A DNA stretch of 64,000 bases from Chthoniobacterales bacterium (GCA_014879535.1 JACSRX010000021.1:1-64000); one strand, 5' to 3'; positions 26,959 to 35,881 are shown, counted from the first letter of the stretch. Notes: a model not told the origin generated them from the sequence alone. Numbers and translations: made by a program.

Positions 26959-27818
26959 AACGGGTTGCAATCACCGGTGCACGAGGGCGTCTCGCGCCCG
27001 GGGTTGCTGCGTTTCTCGGAGACCACGGATGGTCGGCTGCGTTGTTCTCGCGGACGGCTTCCCACGGGATCCGTGAAATATCCTCGCTCGCTTCACCCGC
27101 GGTTTTGGGGGAATTCGATGCCGTCCTTCATCTCGGGTGGAGTTCTGTGCCCTTGCTGAGCGAGGAAAGTCCGGGCATCGAGGAGCGCGAGGACTTTCCG
27201 TTCGCGCGCGCGCTGGCGGCCGCGGTGGCATCCTGTGGAAATCCGCCCCTCCTCGTTTTCGCATCCAGCGCGGCGGTTTACGGCAACACCGGGGAGGTGG
27301 TCGCCGACGAGCAAGCACCGTGCAGCCCCCTGGGGCGCTATGCGGCGGCCAAGCTCGAGGCGGAGCAAATTCTTTCCTCCGCCCCCCGCGTGTGCACCCT
27401 GCGCATCACCAACGTCTTCGGGATCGGGGGAGGGGCGACGCGACCGCAGGGCATCATCCCGCGGCTGATCGGGGCTTGTCGCACCGGAGCGGAAGTCACG
27501 ATCTGGGGTGAGGGCAACGCGATGAAAGATTATCTCTCTGTTGCAGATCTGCACGAGGGCATCCTCAGGATCCTGGACGCTGAGGTCACTGGTATCTTCA
27601 ACGTGGCTTCCGGGCATGTGTTGTCGGTGAATGAACTGATCGCCCTGGTGGAGACCGCCGTTGGATCGCCGCTGTTGCGTGTGGCTGCCCCGCCATTCCG
27701 GTGGGATGTCCGATGCTCGCGGATCTCCGCGGCGGCTTTGCAGCAGCGTTCCGGTTGGGCCGCCCGCATTGATCCCGCTCAAGCCATCAGGCAGATGGCG
27801 AGGGACACCGCCACATGA
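26955..27818 (+). CDS. NAD-dependent epimerase/dehydratase (extended SDR)
   Basis: The 287-residue protein starts MKRVAITGARGRLAPGVAAFL, a slightly altered Rossmann dinucleotide-binding motif. It has FASSAAVYG (~residues 101-109) and GRYAAAKLEAE (~127), giving the catalytic Ser/Tyr/Lys set, then RITNVFG and DYLSVADLHEGI, typical of nucleotide-sugar 4-epimerases and dehydratases. It would supply a modified nucleotide sugar to the surrounding transferases. Which sugar cannot be told from sequence alone. Four-base overlaps at both ends. Confidence 0.85.
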   Translation: MKRVAITGARGRLAPGVAAFLGDHGWSAALFSRTASHGIREISSLASPAVLGEFDAVLHLGWSSVPLLSEESPGIEEREDFPFARALAAAVASCGNPPLLVFASSAAVYGNTGEVVADEQAPCSPLGRYAAAKLEAEQILSSAPRVCTLRITNVFGIGGGATRPQGIIPRLIGACRTGAEVTIWGEGNAMKDYLSVADLHEGILRILDAEVTGIFNVASGHVLSVNELIALVETAVGSPLLRVAAPPFRWDVRCSRISAAALQQRSGWAARIDPAQAIRQMARDTAT

Positions 27819-29476
27819 CAGAGGCCCGCACCAGATGGTTGTGCGCGATCTCCGCGTTTGTGCTGGTCTTGTTGTCATGCTGGAGGATTGCGGCGACGTA
27901 TGATGAATTCTGGCAGACATGGGACGAGCCGTTCCACTTGGCATGCGGGTTGGAGTGGTGGGAGCGCGGGACCTACACATACGAAAGGTTTCATCCTCCT
28001 CTGGCGCGAATCTGCATCGCATTCCTTCCGTATATGGCCGGATTGAAGGGGGATCCGTCGGCGGAAAACCACTGGATCGAGGGGAATGAGCTGCTGCACT
28101 CCGGGGGAAGCTACGAGCGCAATCTGGCTTTGGCGCGGCTGGGAGTGCTCCCCTTCTTCGTCATTGCATCCGTTGTGGTGTTCCTGTGGGCCATGCGCTG
28201 TGGGGGTGCCTTTGCGGGACTCTGCGCGGTCGGGCTTTTTGTCCTGCTTCCCCCGGTGCTTGCGCATGCGGGGATGGCCGCCTTGGACATGGCGAATGCG
28301 GCGATGGTGGCTGCCGCCCTCTATGCGTTCCAATGTTGGTGCGACAAGCCGGGCTTGATTCGCGGGGGGATCTTCGGGACGACAGCCGGATTGGCCGTGA
28401 TGACAAAATTCTCCGCCGTTCCCTTTCTCGCGGCCGGTCTCATGTTCATGTTGGTGCTTCGACGTTCGTCTCCGGGGACGGAGCGCGCCGCGCAGAGATG
28501 GATTCCTTCCGCTGCTGCCGCGTTTGCCGCTGCCGCGCTTGTCATATGGGGCGGCTACCGTTTCTCCCTCGAGTCCATCCAGCCCGTGGGGAACGGATTG
28601 GATGCGCTGTTGGAAAAGGCGGGCCCGATGGCGGTGCCGATCAAGGACATTGTAAGGCGCGCACCCGTTCCCGCGGGCGGCTTTTTTTGGGGACTTTACG
28701 ACCTGCTGGTGTTCCGGCGCAGCGACGGGCATCTCGCGTTCTTCCTGGGCGAAGTCAGCAAGCATGGTTGGTGGCTGTTTTACCCGGTGTTGCTTTTGTT
28801 GAAGACTCCCCTTCCGTTTCTGGTCCTGGTCGGAGGTGCTCTTTTCACGGAAGGCCGCCAGTGGTGGCGCCGTCATCGCGGCACGGAGCTTTCCGCGCCG
28901 ATGGCCTGTGCATTCGGAGTTCTCGTTGCGGCGGCCGTGGCGACGCCGAACAACGGTCTTCGACAGGCGCTTGCTGTCTATCCGCTTCTGGCGGTTGTGG
29001 CCGGTTGCGCCTTTGCCGGCCTTTGGCGATCCGCAGCCTCCTCCGTTCTCAGGGCGTGTCTTGCGGTGATTCTCCTCGTGTGGAGCGTGGCGGTCCCGGT
29101 GATGGCCCATCCGGATTACCTGTCTTACTTCAATCCCCTGGCGGGCGCCGACCCGTCCAAAATCGTGGTGAACTCCGATCTGGATTGGGGTCAGGATCTC
29201 AAGCGTCTGAAGGCCGTGTGCGAGCGGCGGGAAATTGCGGCATTGACCCTGAAATACAACGGCAGCAAGGACATCGATTTGTCGCGTTTCGGATTGCCGG
29301 TGCTCACCGAACTTGAGCCGGGGCAGAGGCCCTCGGGATGGGTTGCGTTGAGTCTGAATGATTTGAGGCGGGGCTCGGGTGATCCGCCTTACGACCAATA
29401 TGCGTGGCTTGGTGATGTCGAGCCGGTGGAAACGGCCGGGCATTCCATACGTGTGTATTTCTTCCCGTCCCAATGA
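27815..29476 (+). CDS. GT39-like polyprenyl-phosphate sugar transferase (membrane)
   Basis: This is a 553-residue polytopic protein. TWDEPFHLACG (~residues 35-45) gives the acidic catalytic residue in the first outer loop, as in PMT/ArnT-type GT-C enzymes, followed by FHPPLARI. About ten hydrophobic segments follow, and the C-terminal tail contains NSDLDWGQDLKRL, common in the bacterial GT39-like group. Such enzymes use polyprenyl-phosphate sugars on the outer face of the inner membrane. It may decorate the polymer after export. Coupled to both neighbours by ATGA. Confidence 0.75.
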   Translation: MTEARTRWLCAISAFVLVLLSCWRIAATYDEFWQTWDEPFHLACGLEWWERGTYTYERFHPPLARICIAFLPYMAGLKGDPSAENHWIEGNELLHSGGSYERNLALARLGVLPFFVIASVVVFLWAMRCGGAFAGLCAVGLFVLLPPVLAHAGMAALDMANAAMVAAALYAFQCWCDKPGLIRGGIFGTTAGLAVMTKFSAVPFLAAGLMFMLVLRRSSPGTERAAQRWIPSAAAAFAAAALVIWGGYRFSLESIQPVGNGLDALLEKAGPMAVPIKDIVRRAPVPAGGFFWGLYDLLVFRRSDGHLAFFLGEVSKHGWWLFYPVLLLLKTPLPFLVLVGGALFTEGRQWWRRHRGTELSAPMACAFGVLVAAAVATPNNGLRQALAVYPLLAVVAGCAFAGLWRSAASSVLRACLAVILLVWSVAVPVMAHPDYLSYFNPLAGADPSKIVVNSDLDWGQDLKRLKAVCERREIAALTLKYNGSKDIDLSRFGLPVLTELEPGQRPSGWVALSLNDLRRGSGDPPYDQYAWLGDVEPVETAGHSIRVYFFPSQ

Positions 29477-30582
29477 ACGTGTCGACAGCCGGGCTTCCCC
29501 TCCGTGCCGCGCGTGCCGTGCTCGATGCACCGCAACGCGCGGCGGCTTGGTTCCGGCGCTCCGGCATCCGGAGGGCGACAGGCGTTGCCCCGGTGCTCGG
29601 TTTCGGCGGCGTGCTTGACGGCGAGCGACTGATCCACGGCGGGGCGGTGAAGTTGCTTTCCCTGCGCGACAATTTCGCGAGTTGTGAGGATGCGTTCAAC
29701 CTGCTCTACCTCGTGAGCAGTTCCCAGCCGGAATTCGCGGAGGATATGGCGTCCATTTGCCGCCGGCGGGGGATCCCCCTCGTCTGGAACCAGAACGGGG
29801 TGGGTTATCCCGGGTGGGCGGGCAACGATGCGGAACGCCACAACGCCCCGATGAGGCGGTTGCGAGCGCAGGCGTCCTTCGTGGTTTATCAGAGTGAATT
29901 CTGCAGGAGTTGTGCCGATCAATTTCTCGGTCCCTGCGATGTTCCGTTCGAAGTTCTGCTCAATCCCGTGGATTTGGACAAATTCCGCCCGTCGGACGCG
30001 GCGGCGTCTTTCGAGCCTGTCCGCCTTCTCGCCATGGGGACGCAGAATTACCGCGAGCGGGCGATGGTTGCGTTGGCCTGCGTGCAGGCACTGCGGGCCG
30101 GCGGGATCAAGGCGACTTTGACCATGGCCGGGCCGGTGGAATGGAAGCGTGGGGGCGAGGAACTGGCGGCGGCCGCGCGGAAGATGGCCATCGAGGATTT
30201 CGTGGAGTTGCGGCCGCCGTTCCGGCAGGAGGAGGCGCCGGATATCTACCGCGCACACCACATTCTGCTGCATCCCAAGTATCTTGATCCCTGCCCGACC
30301 GTGGTGGCCGAGGCCTTGGCCTGCGGGCTCCCGGTGGTGGCGTCGCGGTCCGGGGGGCTTCCGGAAATGGTCGGTGACGACTGCGGCGAGCTGATCGAGG
30401 TTCCGCTCGTGTGGGACCGGATGGTGACGCCTTCGGGCGACGAGTTGGCCCAAGCCGTCGTCCGTTTGCTGCCCCGTCTGGAGGCGGCGCGATCCGCGGC
30501 CCGGGCACGCGCGGAGCAGGCGTTCGATGCGCGCCGGTGGGTGGAACGCCACCGTGAAATATTCACCTCATTGCCGGAGTGA
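29473..30582 (+). CDS. Glycosyltransferase family 4
   Basis: The 369-residue GT-B protein has LLNPVDLDKFRPSD (~residues 158-171, inter-domain), LLAMGTQNYRERAMVAL and, in the donor domain, CPTVVAEALACGLPVVASRSGGLPEMV (~275-301), the full GT4 signature. The N-terminal ~50 residues are basic. It starts on ATGA with the GT39-like gene, and its TGA overlaps the GTG start of the next gene. Predicted cytoplasmic; specificity unknown. Confidence 0.85.
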   Translation: MNVSTAGLPLRAARAVLDAPQRAAAWFRRSGIRRATGVAPVLGFGGVLDGERLIHGGAVKLLSLRDNFASCEDAFNLLYLVSSSQPEFAEDMASICRRRGIPLVWNQNGVGYPGWAGNDAERHNAPMRRLRAQASFVVYQSEFCRSCADQFLGPCDVPFEVLLNPVDLDKFRPSDAAASFEPVRLLAMGTQNYRERAMVALACVQALRAGGIKATLTMAGPVEWKRGGEELAAAARKMAIEDFVELRPPFRQEEAPDIYRAHHILLHPKYLDPCPTVVAEALACGLPVVASRSGGLPEMVGDDCGELIEVPLVWDRMVTPSGDELAQAVVRLLPRLEAARSAARARAEQAFDARRWVERHREIFTSLPE

Positions 30583-31571
30583 GTGCCCCCGCAATCAGTG
30601 TGCTCATGGCGGTTTACAACGGCGGAGATGCCTTGTCGGCCTCGCTGGAAAGCATCGCCACCCAGACGTTCACCGATTGGGAGATGGTGGTGGTGGATGA
30701 TGCCTCGACAGACCGCACCCGCGAGGTCGTGGAAAGTTGGGGCAGGAAAGATCCGCGGATCCGCCTTGTGACCAACGCCGGAAACAAGGGCCAGACACCG
30801 TGCCTGAATCAGGGGCTGCGCGAATGCCGCGGGGACTGGGTGGCGCGGCAGGATGCGGATGATCTCAGCGCGCCCGGCCGGCTGGCGGCGCAGATGGATT
30901 TTGTCGTGCGTCATCCTGAAGTGGCCCTTCTCGGGACCTCCGGGATTCTCATCGACGAACGGGGCTGCAAGGCGGGCTTGCTCGATGTGCCGAGCACGGC
31001 TGCGGGGATTGCCTGGACATCCATGTTCCTCAATCCCTTCTTGCACACCTCGGTGCTTTTTCAGCGCGAAACCTCTTTGGAGACATTCGGCGGTTATGAC
31101 GAATCCTTCCGCATCGCCCAGGACTATGATTTGTGGGTTCGCATGCTGAATGCAGCCCCGACCGCGAACCTGCCGGAACGCTTGGTCAGCTACAGGCGCT
31201 CCGACGCGTCGCTCTCGCGAGCCGGTCGCGAACTTGCAATGCAGGAAGCCGGTCGCGTGGCCTCCCGGCAGTTCTCCCACCTGATCGGGCGCTCTCCCGA
31301 GGCCGGCGAGAGGAGGCTGTGCGATGCCTTCCGCTCCGGGTTGCCCGGTGCCGCGTGCCCGGAGTTCCGGAGCCTGTGGCGGCGATTGGAGTGTGAATTT
31401 TCAGCAAGGCATCCCGCTTGGGCGGATGGTCCGGCTGCGGTGGCGGCATCATGGCACCTGCGTCTGGCGGGATCCTCCGGGAGTGCCTTGTCCGCAGTGT
31501 CGGAAATGAGGGATGCGCTCGTGGCTGATCCTGGGTTTGTTCTCCGCTGGATACGGGACCGGTTGGGCTAA
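30579..31571 (+). CDS. Glycosyltransferase family 2
   Basis: The 330-residue protein has a complete GT2 domain: ISVLMAVYNGGDALSASLES, VVVDDASTDRT (~residues 34-44), RQDADDLSAPGRL (~88, metal site) and FRIAQDYDLWVRM (~175, catalytic-base region). The start is GTG on the previous stop (GTGA at 30579). It is the last gene of the long forward run; its TAA overlaps the TAG of the convergent minus-strand gene. No intrinsic terminator is visible between them. Confidence 0.9.
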   Translation: MSAPAISVLMAVYNGGDALSASLESIATQTFTDWEMVVVDDASTDRTREVVESWGRKDPRIRLVTNAGNKGQTPCLNQGLRECRGDWVARQDADDLSAPGRLAAQMDFVVRHPEVALLGTSGILIDERGCKAGLLDVPSTAAGIAWTSMFLNPFLHTSVLFQRETSLETFGGYDESFRIAQDYDLWVRMLNAAPTANLPERLVSYRRSDASLSRAGRELAMQEAGRVASRQFSHLIGRSPEAGERRLCDAFRSGLPGAACPEFRSLWRRLECEFSARHPAWADGPAAVAASWHLRLAGSSGSALSAVSEMRDALVADPGFVLRWIRDRLG

Positions 31572-32542
31572 TTGCGCAACAGGCGGTCCACGAAGAGAAT
31601 CCCGTGCGTGGCGGTTTTCCGGAGCCATTGCGTTCCGCGTCCCTTGGCGTTCCAAGCAGCCGCGCGGGCCGGAAGTTCCTCCTCCACCAACCGGCACCAA
31701 CGCCGCGCTGTGGCTTCCTGCGTGAACTCCAAGGCCCGAATGCGGCCCGATTCGGCGAGCTTTCGCCTCAGCGGGGCATCCGCGCAGAGTCTCTGCAAAT
31801 GCTGCATCAATTCGGCGGGGCTGTGCGCGGCCAAGTAGTCCTCTCCCGGATTTCCTTCCGCCAGATAAGCCGAATCGTTGCCACCTATGAAGGGAACACC
31901 TGCAAGCCACGCGTTGTAGAGTTTGGTCGCCGGTTTGTGGATTTGGCGGTTTCCCGAAAAATCACGGATCGCGATCACCGCATCGATGTCGCGGTAGTCG
32001 TGCCAGATGTCGTGTGCCCTCACGAGGAATTCGAGACCGAGGTCGTTTTTCAGCCCCGCCCTCCATTCGTCGCAGGCAAGTTCCCCAGCAAGGTTCGCCG
32101 GGTCGCCGAAAAAGCACACGTTGCGGAATTCCTCCCCCCGCGAGCTGTCGCGGGGGATGAGGTTGGTCTGCGGCCAATGCGGCATGTAGACCGAGCCCGG
32201 GAGGAGGGCGGCATGGCGCCTGTTCTGCAGAATCTGCACATGGGCCCCGGGGTGGGGCAGGCCGTCGGCCACCACCGCGGCAAGAAAGACGCACGGGGGT
32301 GGTGTGTATCCGGCGTGGAGGGTGCCGGAGAGGGCGATGACGATGCCGTCGTCCGGCATTTCGGTGACGAGCCTGACATCGCGTCCGCACAGCTCGAGTG
32401 CGTTCCAAGCCTGGTAAATCCACGACTCGGCGCAGCCGCCCTTGCCGAGCTGGTTGCGCATGATGTGTCCGCCGCTCCGCCAAGCCTCCCGGTTCTGCGG
32501 ACTCGGCATGTAGTGGGCCGGGAGATAAAAGGACGTCCGCAT
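31568..32542 (-). CDS. GT-B-like glycosyltransferase on the opposite strand
   Basis: The 324-residue protein carries HKPATKLYNAWLAGVPFIGG (~residues 218-237), the donor-binding K-x2-TK-x2-N pattern of several polysaccharide-locus transferases, and an N-terminal SGGHIMRNQLGKGG acceptor-like loop. The ATG at 32542 begins directly at the conserved first strand (MRTSFYLPAHYM). It is the only minus-strand gene in the glycan region. It converges on the gene ending at 31571, with overlapping stop codons, and diverges from the gene at 32614 across 71 bases that must hold both promoters. Confidence 0.7.
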   Translation of the reverse strand: MRTSFYLPAHYMPSPQNREAWRSGGHIMRNQLGKGGCAESWIYQAWNALELCGRDVRLVTEMPDDGIVIALSGTLHAGYTPPPCVFLAAVVADGLPHPGAHVQILQNRRHAALLPGSVYMPHWPQTNLIPRDSSRGEEFRNVCFFGDPANLAGELACDEWRAGLKNDLGLEFLVRAHDIWHDYRDIDAVIAIRDFSGNRQIHKPATKLYNAWLAGVPFIGGNDSAYLAEGNPGEDYLAAHSPAELMQHLQRLCADAPLRRKLAESGRIRALEFTQEATARRWCRLVEEELPARAAAWNAKGRGTQWLRKTATHGILFVDRLLRN

Positions 32543-32613
32543 GGGCAATCCGCACGTTAAATGAGATCGAACGTCCTGCAAGATCACGGAGGCCATGCGA
32601 TGGGGCGCACCCG

Positions 32614-33705
32614 GTGAAGTTCCTTTTCCTCTCCCAAGGCGCCCATCTCGTGTGGGACCCCGCATCGCCACGTGCTGCCGGCGGGGCCGAGTTCCAAGCC
32701 GCCCTCATGGCGAGGGAGCTTGTGCGGCGCGGTCATGAGGCCGTGCTTCTCGGGGCCGACACCGGGCAACCGGACGGTGCCATCTGGCAGGGAATCCGCA
32801 TCCGAAGCGGTGGCCGTTACGATACCGGCGGGATGGTTGACACACTCGGGGCATGGCCGAAAATCCACCGTGCCCTGCGCGAGGAGAACCCCGACTTCGT
32901 GGTGGTTTACGGGTGGACCTCGCTTCTTTACGCGCTTGCCTTGTGGCGGCGGGTTGTGCCGTTCCGGTTGGTTTTCGTGTGTGCGTTGGATGCGGAGATC
33001 GACGGCGGGTTCCGCCGGCGCAACCCGGTGCGGGGGCTCCTGTTTCACCGGGGAATGCAGGCGTCGGACTTCCGGTTCGGCATCACCGCACGCCAAGCGG
33101 CGGCCTTCGAGGAACAGGGAATGCGCTGTCATGTCACGCGTTTGCTTCTGCCCGAGGCGCAACCGACCAGCGCGACGGGGAAACCGGTCGATCTTCTCTG
33201 GGTGGCGCGGTGCGAGGAGGTGAAGCGTCCGATGCTTTTCCTCGACTTGGCCGAGACGCTTCCGGACGCCCGGTGCCGCATGATTTGCTCCGCCCAAGAT
33301 CAGGCCTTGTGGGAGCGCGTGAAGGAGCGGGCGGGCCGCATCGCCAACGTGGAGTTCATCGGTGGTGTGGCTTACCGTGACATCCAGAGTCATTTCGACG
33401 GATCGAAGATCCTTGTGAACACCTCTTCACATGAAGGTGTGCCCAACACGTTCATCCATGCGGCCCGGGGGGGGGCGGCGATTGCCTCGCTTGAAATCGA
33501 TCCGGATGGCATGTTCGGAACATTCCGCGCCGGCGTGCTGGCGCACGGAGATATGAACACTTTGATCGATGGAGTGCGGTTGCTGCTTGGTGAGGACGCC
33601 ATGAGGGAAGCCGCCGCGGTGGAGAGCGCCCGGTTTGTCCGGGAGTGGCATGACAATGCGCGGAACGTCACGGCGTTCCTGCGCGGTGTGGAGGCTGCGT
33701 CATGA
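32614..33705 (+). CDS. Glycosyltransferase family 4
   Basis: The 363-residue GT-B protein starts KFLFLSQGAHLVWDPASPRA then GGAEFQAALMARELVRRGHEV-like, a typical acceptor side. The donor domain contains DLLWVARCEEVKRPMLF and NTSSHEGVPNTFIHAARGG (~residues 268-286). The GTG start at 32614 is the only one that keeps the first strand. A nine-G run (33467-33475) falls in the donor loop. It heads a three-gene unit with the acetyltransferase and another GT4 (overlaps at 33702 and 34193). Confidence 0.8.
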   Translation: MKFLFLSQGAHLVWDPASPRAAGGAEFQAALMARELVRRGHEAVLLGADTGQPDGAIWQGIRIRSGGRYDTGGMVDTLGAWPKIHRALREENPDFVVVYGWTSLLYALALWRRVVPFRLVFVCALDAEIDGGFRRRNPVRGLLFHRGMQASDFRFGITARQAAAFEEQGMRCHVTRLLLPEAQPTSATGKPVDLLWVARCEEVKRPMLFLDLAETLPDARCRMICSAQDQALWERVKERAGRIANVEFIGGVAYRDIQSHFDGSKILVNTSSHEGVPNTFIHAARGGAAIASLEIDPDGMFGTFRAGVLAHGDMNTLIDGVRLLLGEDAMREAAAVESARFVREWHDNARNVTAFLRGVEAAS

Positions 33706-34196
33706 GGGAGGGGGTCTGGCAGGATTGGGCGGTGAACCCGGGTGACATGCGCATCCGGCTTCTGCTGGGGGCTTTCCGCCTTGCGCAGAAACTTCACCGC
33801 CTGCCGCGGGCGGTGCGCTGGCTGGCACTGCCCTGCCTGGCGATCTACCAGTTCCTTGCCTACTGGGGGTTGGGCATCGAGTTGAACTACAAAGCTGCGG
33901 TCGGTCCGCGCCTGCGGCTGCACCACGGCTTCGGTCTGGTGATCCACGACCGAGCGGTGATCGGGGCGGATTGCACGTTGAGGCACTGCACGACGATCGG
34001 CAACCGGCGAGGCGGCGACGATTGCCCGGTCATCGGTTGCGGTGTGGATATCGGCAGCAACAGCGTCATCATCGGGGCGATCCGGGTGGGTGATGATGCG
34101 GTGATCGGGGCGGGTAGCGTGGTGCTGCACGATGTCGCGCCGCGGCAGACCGTCGCGGGCAACCCCGCGCGGCCGGTGGGCGGAGCGGGTCGATGA
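33702..34196 (+). CDS. Hexapeptide acetyltransferase, serine acetyltransferase-like
   Basis: The 164-residue protein has a short helical N-terminus and a left-handed beta-helix from ~residue 60 (GPRLRLHHGFGLVIHDRAVIG...GAGSVVLHDV), ending in VAGNPARPV. The catalytic histidine lies in LRHCTTIGN. It is close in layout to WcaB/EpsB-like enzymes that O-acetylate exopolysaccharide sugars. It is coupled by ATGA to GT4 genes on both sides, so a role in cysteine synthesis is unlikely. Confidence 0.82.
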   Translation: MREGVWQDWAVNPGDMRIRLLLGAFRLAQKLHRLPRAVRWLALPCLAIYQFLAYWGLGIELNYKAAVGPRLRLHHGFGLVIHDRAVIGADCTLRHCTTIGNRRGGDDCPVIGCGVDIGSNSVIIGAIRVGDDAVIGAGSVVLHDVAPRQTVAGNPARPVGGAGR

Positions 34197-35272
34197 TCCG
34201 GGTCCTTCACGTCATCGACAGCCTCGATCTCGGGGGGGCACAGGCGGTCGTGGTGAACCTGGCGAGGTTCCGAGACCGGGAAAAATTCAACATGACGGTT
34301 GCGCCGATGCACGGCCGGGGTGTTTTCGCGGGGGCGCTGGAAGCCGAGGGCGTGCGGGTGGTCGAATTGTCCGCAGCGAAGGTGCCTCCGGCTTATTTGT
34401 GGGCTTTGCCCCGGTTGCTCCGGGGTGTTCGGTTCGACGTGGCGCACTTCCACCTTTTCGGGTCGAACTGGATCGCCAAGCCACTTGCGGCGGCATGCGG
34501 TGTGCGGGTGCGCATCAACCATGACCACTGCAACGACCGTGCGCGTGCGGGCTGGCGGCTGGCGGCTGACCGCTTCACCAACCGCTGGTCGTCGCATGTG
34601 TTGGCGGTGTCGCGATCGACGGCCGACGATCTCGTGGGAAGGGTCGGTCTTTCCCCGCGGTTGGTGACATGCCTGCCGAACGGGGTGGACACGGAGTATT
34701 TCCGACCCGCAGGGGATTTTGACCGGCTCAGGGCCAAGCGCGCGCTCGGGTTGCCCGCGGACAAGACGGTGGTCGCGGGGCTCGGACGATTGCATCCCCA
34801 GAAAAACTGGCCTCTTTTCCTGAAGGTGGCGGCGCGTTTTCCGCAGGCGGAATTCGTGATCGCCGGCACGGGCCCCCAGGAATCGGAGTTGCAGGCCTCG
34901 GCGGGGGGCAACGTCCGTTTCGCCGGCTTCCGCGATCCGCGGGAGGTGTTTGCAGCCGCAGATGTGTTCGTGCTGACATCCGACTACGAGGGGATGCCCA
35001 TGACGTTGCTTGAGGCGATGGCCAGCGGGCTGCCTTCCGTGGTTTCTGCTGTGGACGGGTGCCGGGACATCCTCGGCGACGGTGCAGGCGGTTTCTTGGC
35101 GCAAGCCGGGAATGCGGAAGATTTTGCATCCAAGCTGTCGCGCCTCATGGAGTCCGGGGAATCGCGGCAGACGATGGGAGACCTCGCACGGGCCAAGGCC
35201 AAGGCGTCATTTGATGCGAGGGCACAGACCAAGGTGGTCGAGGATCTTTATGGGACGCTTCTGCAGACGTAA
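34193..35272 (+). CDS. Glycosyltransferase family 4
   Basis: This is a 359-residue canonical GT4: VLHVIDSLDLGGAQAVVVNL at the start (glycine-rich acceptor loop), LPNGVDTEYFRP (~residues 160-171), GLGRLHPQKNWPLFL (~195) and TSDYEGMPMTLLEAMASGLPSV (~262-283) with both conserved glutamates. It is the last gene of the glycan region and is followed within 30 bases by an intrinsic terminator. Probably an inner-membrane-associated cytoplasmic enzyme. Confidence 0.92.
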   Translation: MIRVLHVIDSLDLGGAQAVVVNLARFRDREKFNMTVAPMHGRGVFAGALEAEGVRVVELSAAKVPPAYLWALPRLLRGVRFDVAHFHLFGSNWIAKPLAAACGVRVRINHDHCNDRARAGWRLAADRFTNRWSSHVLAVSRSTADDLVGRVGLSPRLVTCLPNGVDTEYFRPAGDFDRLRAKRALGLPADKTVVAGLGRLHPQKNWPLFLKVAARFPQAEFVIAGTGPQESELQASAGGNVRFAGFRDPREVFAAADVFVLTSDYEGMPMTLLEAMASGLPSVVSAVDGCRDILGDGAGGFLAQAGNAEDFASKLSRLMESGESRQTMGDLARAKAKASFDARAQTKVVEDLYGTLLQT

Positions 35273-35297
35273 CATCCATTCCCGTGTTGACGGCAAG

Positions 35298-35318
35298 CCG
35301 GGTGCGCCCGGTTTTTTT
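35298..35318 (+). terminator. Rho-independent terminator closing the glycan region
   Basis: A perfect five-base-pair GC stem (CCGGG/CCCGG) with a four-base loop (TGCG) is followed directly by seven T. It lies 25 bases after the stop of the last GT4 gene and before an unrelated housekeeping block. Confidence 0.85.
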
Positions 35319-35355
35319 GTGCCCCAATCGGCGGCCATTGTGGCATTCTCTGCCG

Positions 35356-35871
35356 ATGCTCGGTATCGTCATCCGGATGCTCGGCCTGCTGCTCTGCGCA
35401 GGCCTGTGGTGGTGGCTGTCCATGAAGGGAAGGTCCGAGGGGATCCCGGGGGGCATGATCGTCTTCCTTGCGGCCCACGGGGTATTGCTGGTGGCGGCAA
35501 TCCTCCTGGCCAAGCCGGTGGCCGGATGGCTCGGGGACATGACGGCGAATCTGTTCATGCCCGGTGCCCGGAATGACAAGCCCCAGCCGATGTATAGCAT
35601 CCCGGAAGGCCGGATGGCGGCGGAGGATTATGCCGGGGCATTGGAGGCCTATGCCGAGTTGGCAGCAGCCCATCCTGGGGAAATCGCCCCGCATTTGCGC
35701 ATGATGGAAATCTGGCTGCGGGTTTACAGGGACCCGGAATCGGCGCGGACGATCCACGCCAATGCCCTGCAGGCGATCAAAGGACGGAAAAACCGGGAGA
35801 AGTTCGCCGCCGCCGCCGCCGTGATCCTGGCGGAAGCAGGGATCGGGCCGGGTTCCGAGGGAGGAGTCTGA
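35356..35871 (+). CDS. Small membrane protein with TPR-like cytoplasmic part
   Basis: The 171-residue protein has two membrane segments (~residues 2-21 and ~33-55) and a soluble tail containing AAEDYAGALEAYAELAAAHPGEIAPHLRMMEIW, which looks like a single degenerate tetratricopeptide pair. ATG 35356 places the first membrane helix at the N-terminus. I do not recognise the family. It follows the terminator and stands 45 bases before the ribosome hibernation gene, so it may form its own short transcript. Confidence 0.7.
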   Translation: MLGIVIRMLGLLLCAGLWWWLSMKGRSEGIPGGMIVFLAAHGVLLVAAILLAKPVAGWLGDMTANLFMPGARNDKPQPMYSIPEGRMAAEDYAGALEAYAELAAAHPGEIAPHLRMMEIWLRVYRDPESARTIHANALQAIKGRKNREKFAAAAAVILAEAGIGPGSEGGV

Positions 35872-35881
35872 CCCATTTGGA

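Noticed and set aside
27875-29530. 551-codon minus-strand ORF opposite the GT39-like gene
   Set aside because: No recognisable domain, with Arg/His/Gln-rich composition as expected for an antisense frame in GC-rich DNA. The same holds for the long minus ORFs at 49479-51077, 58103-59503 and 61002-62405.
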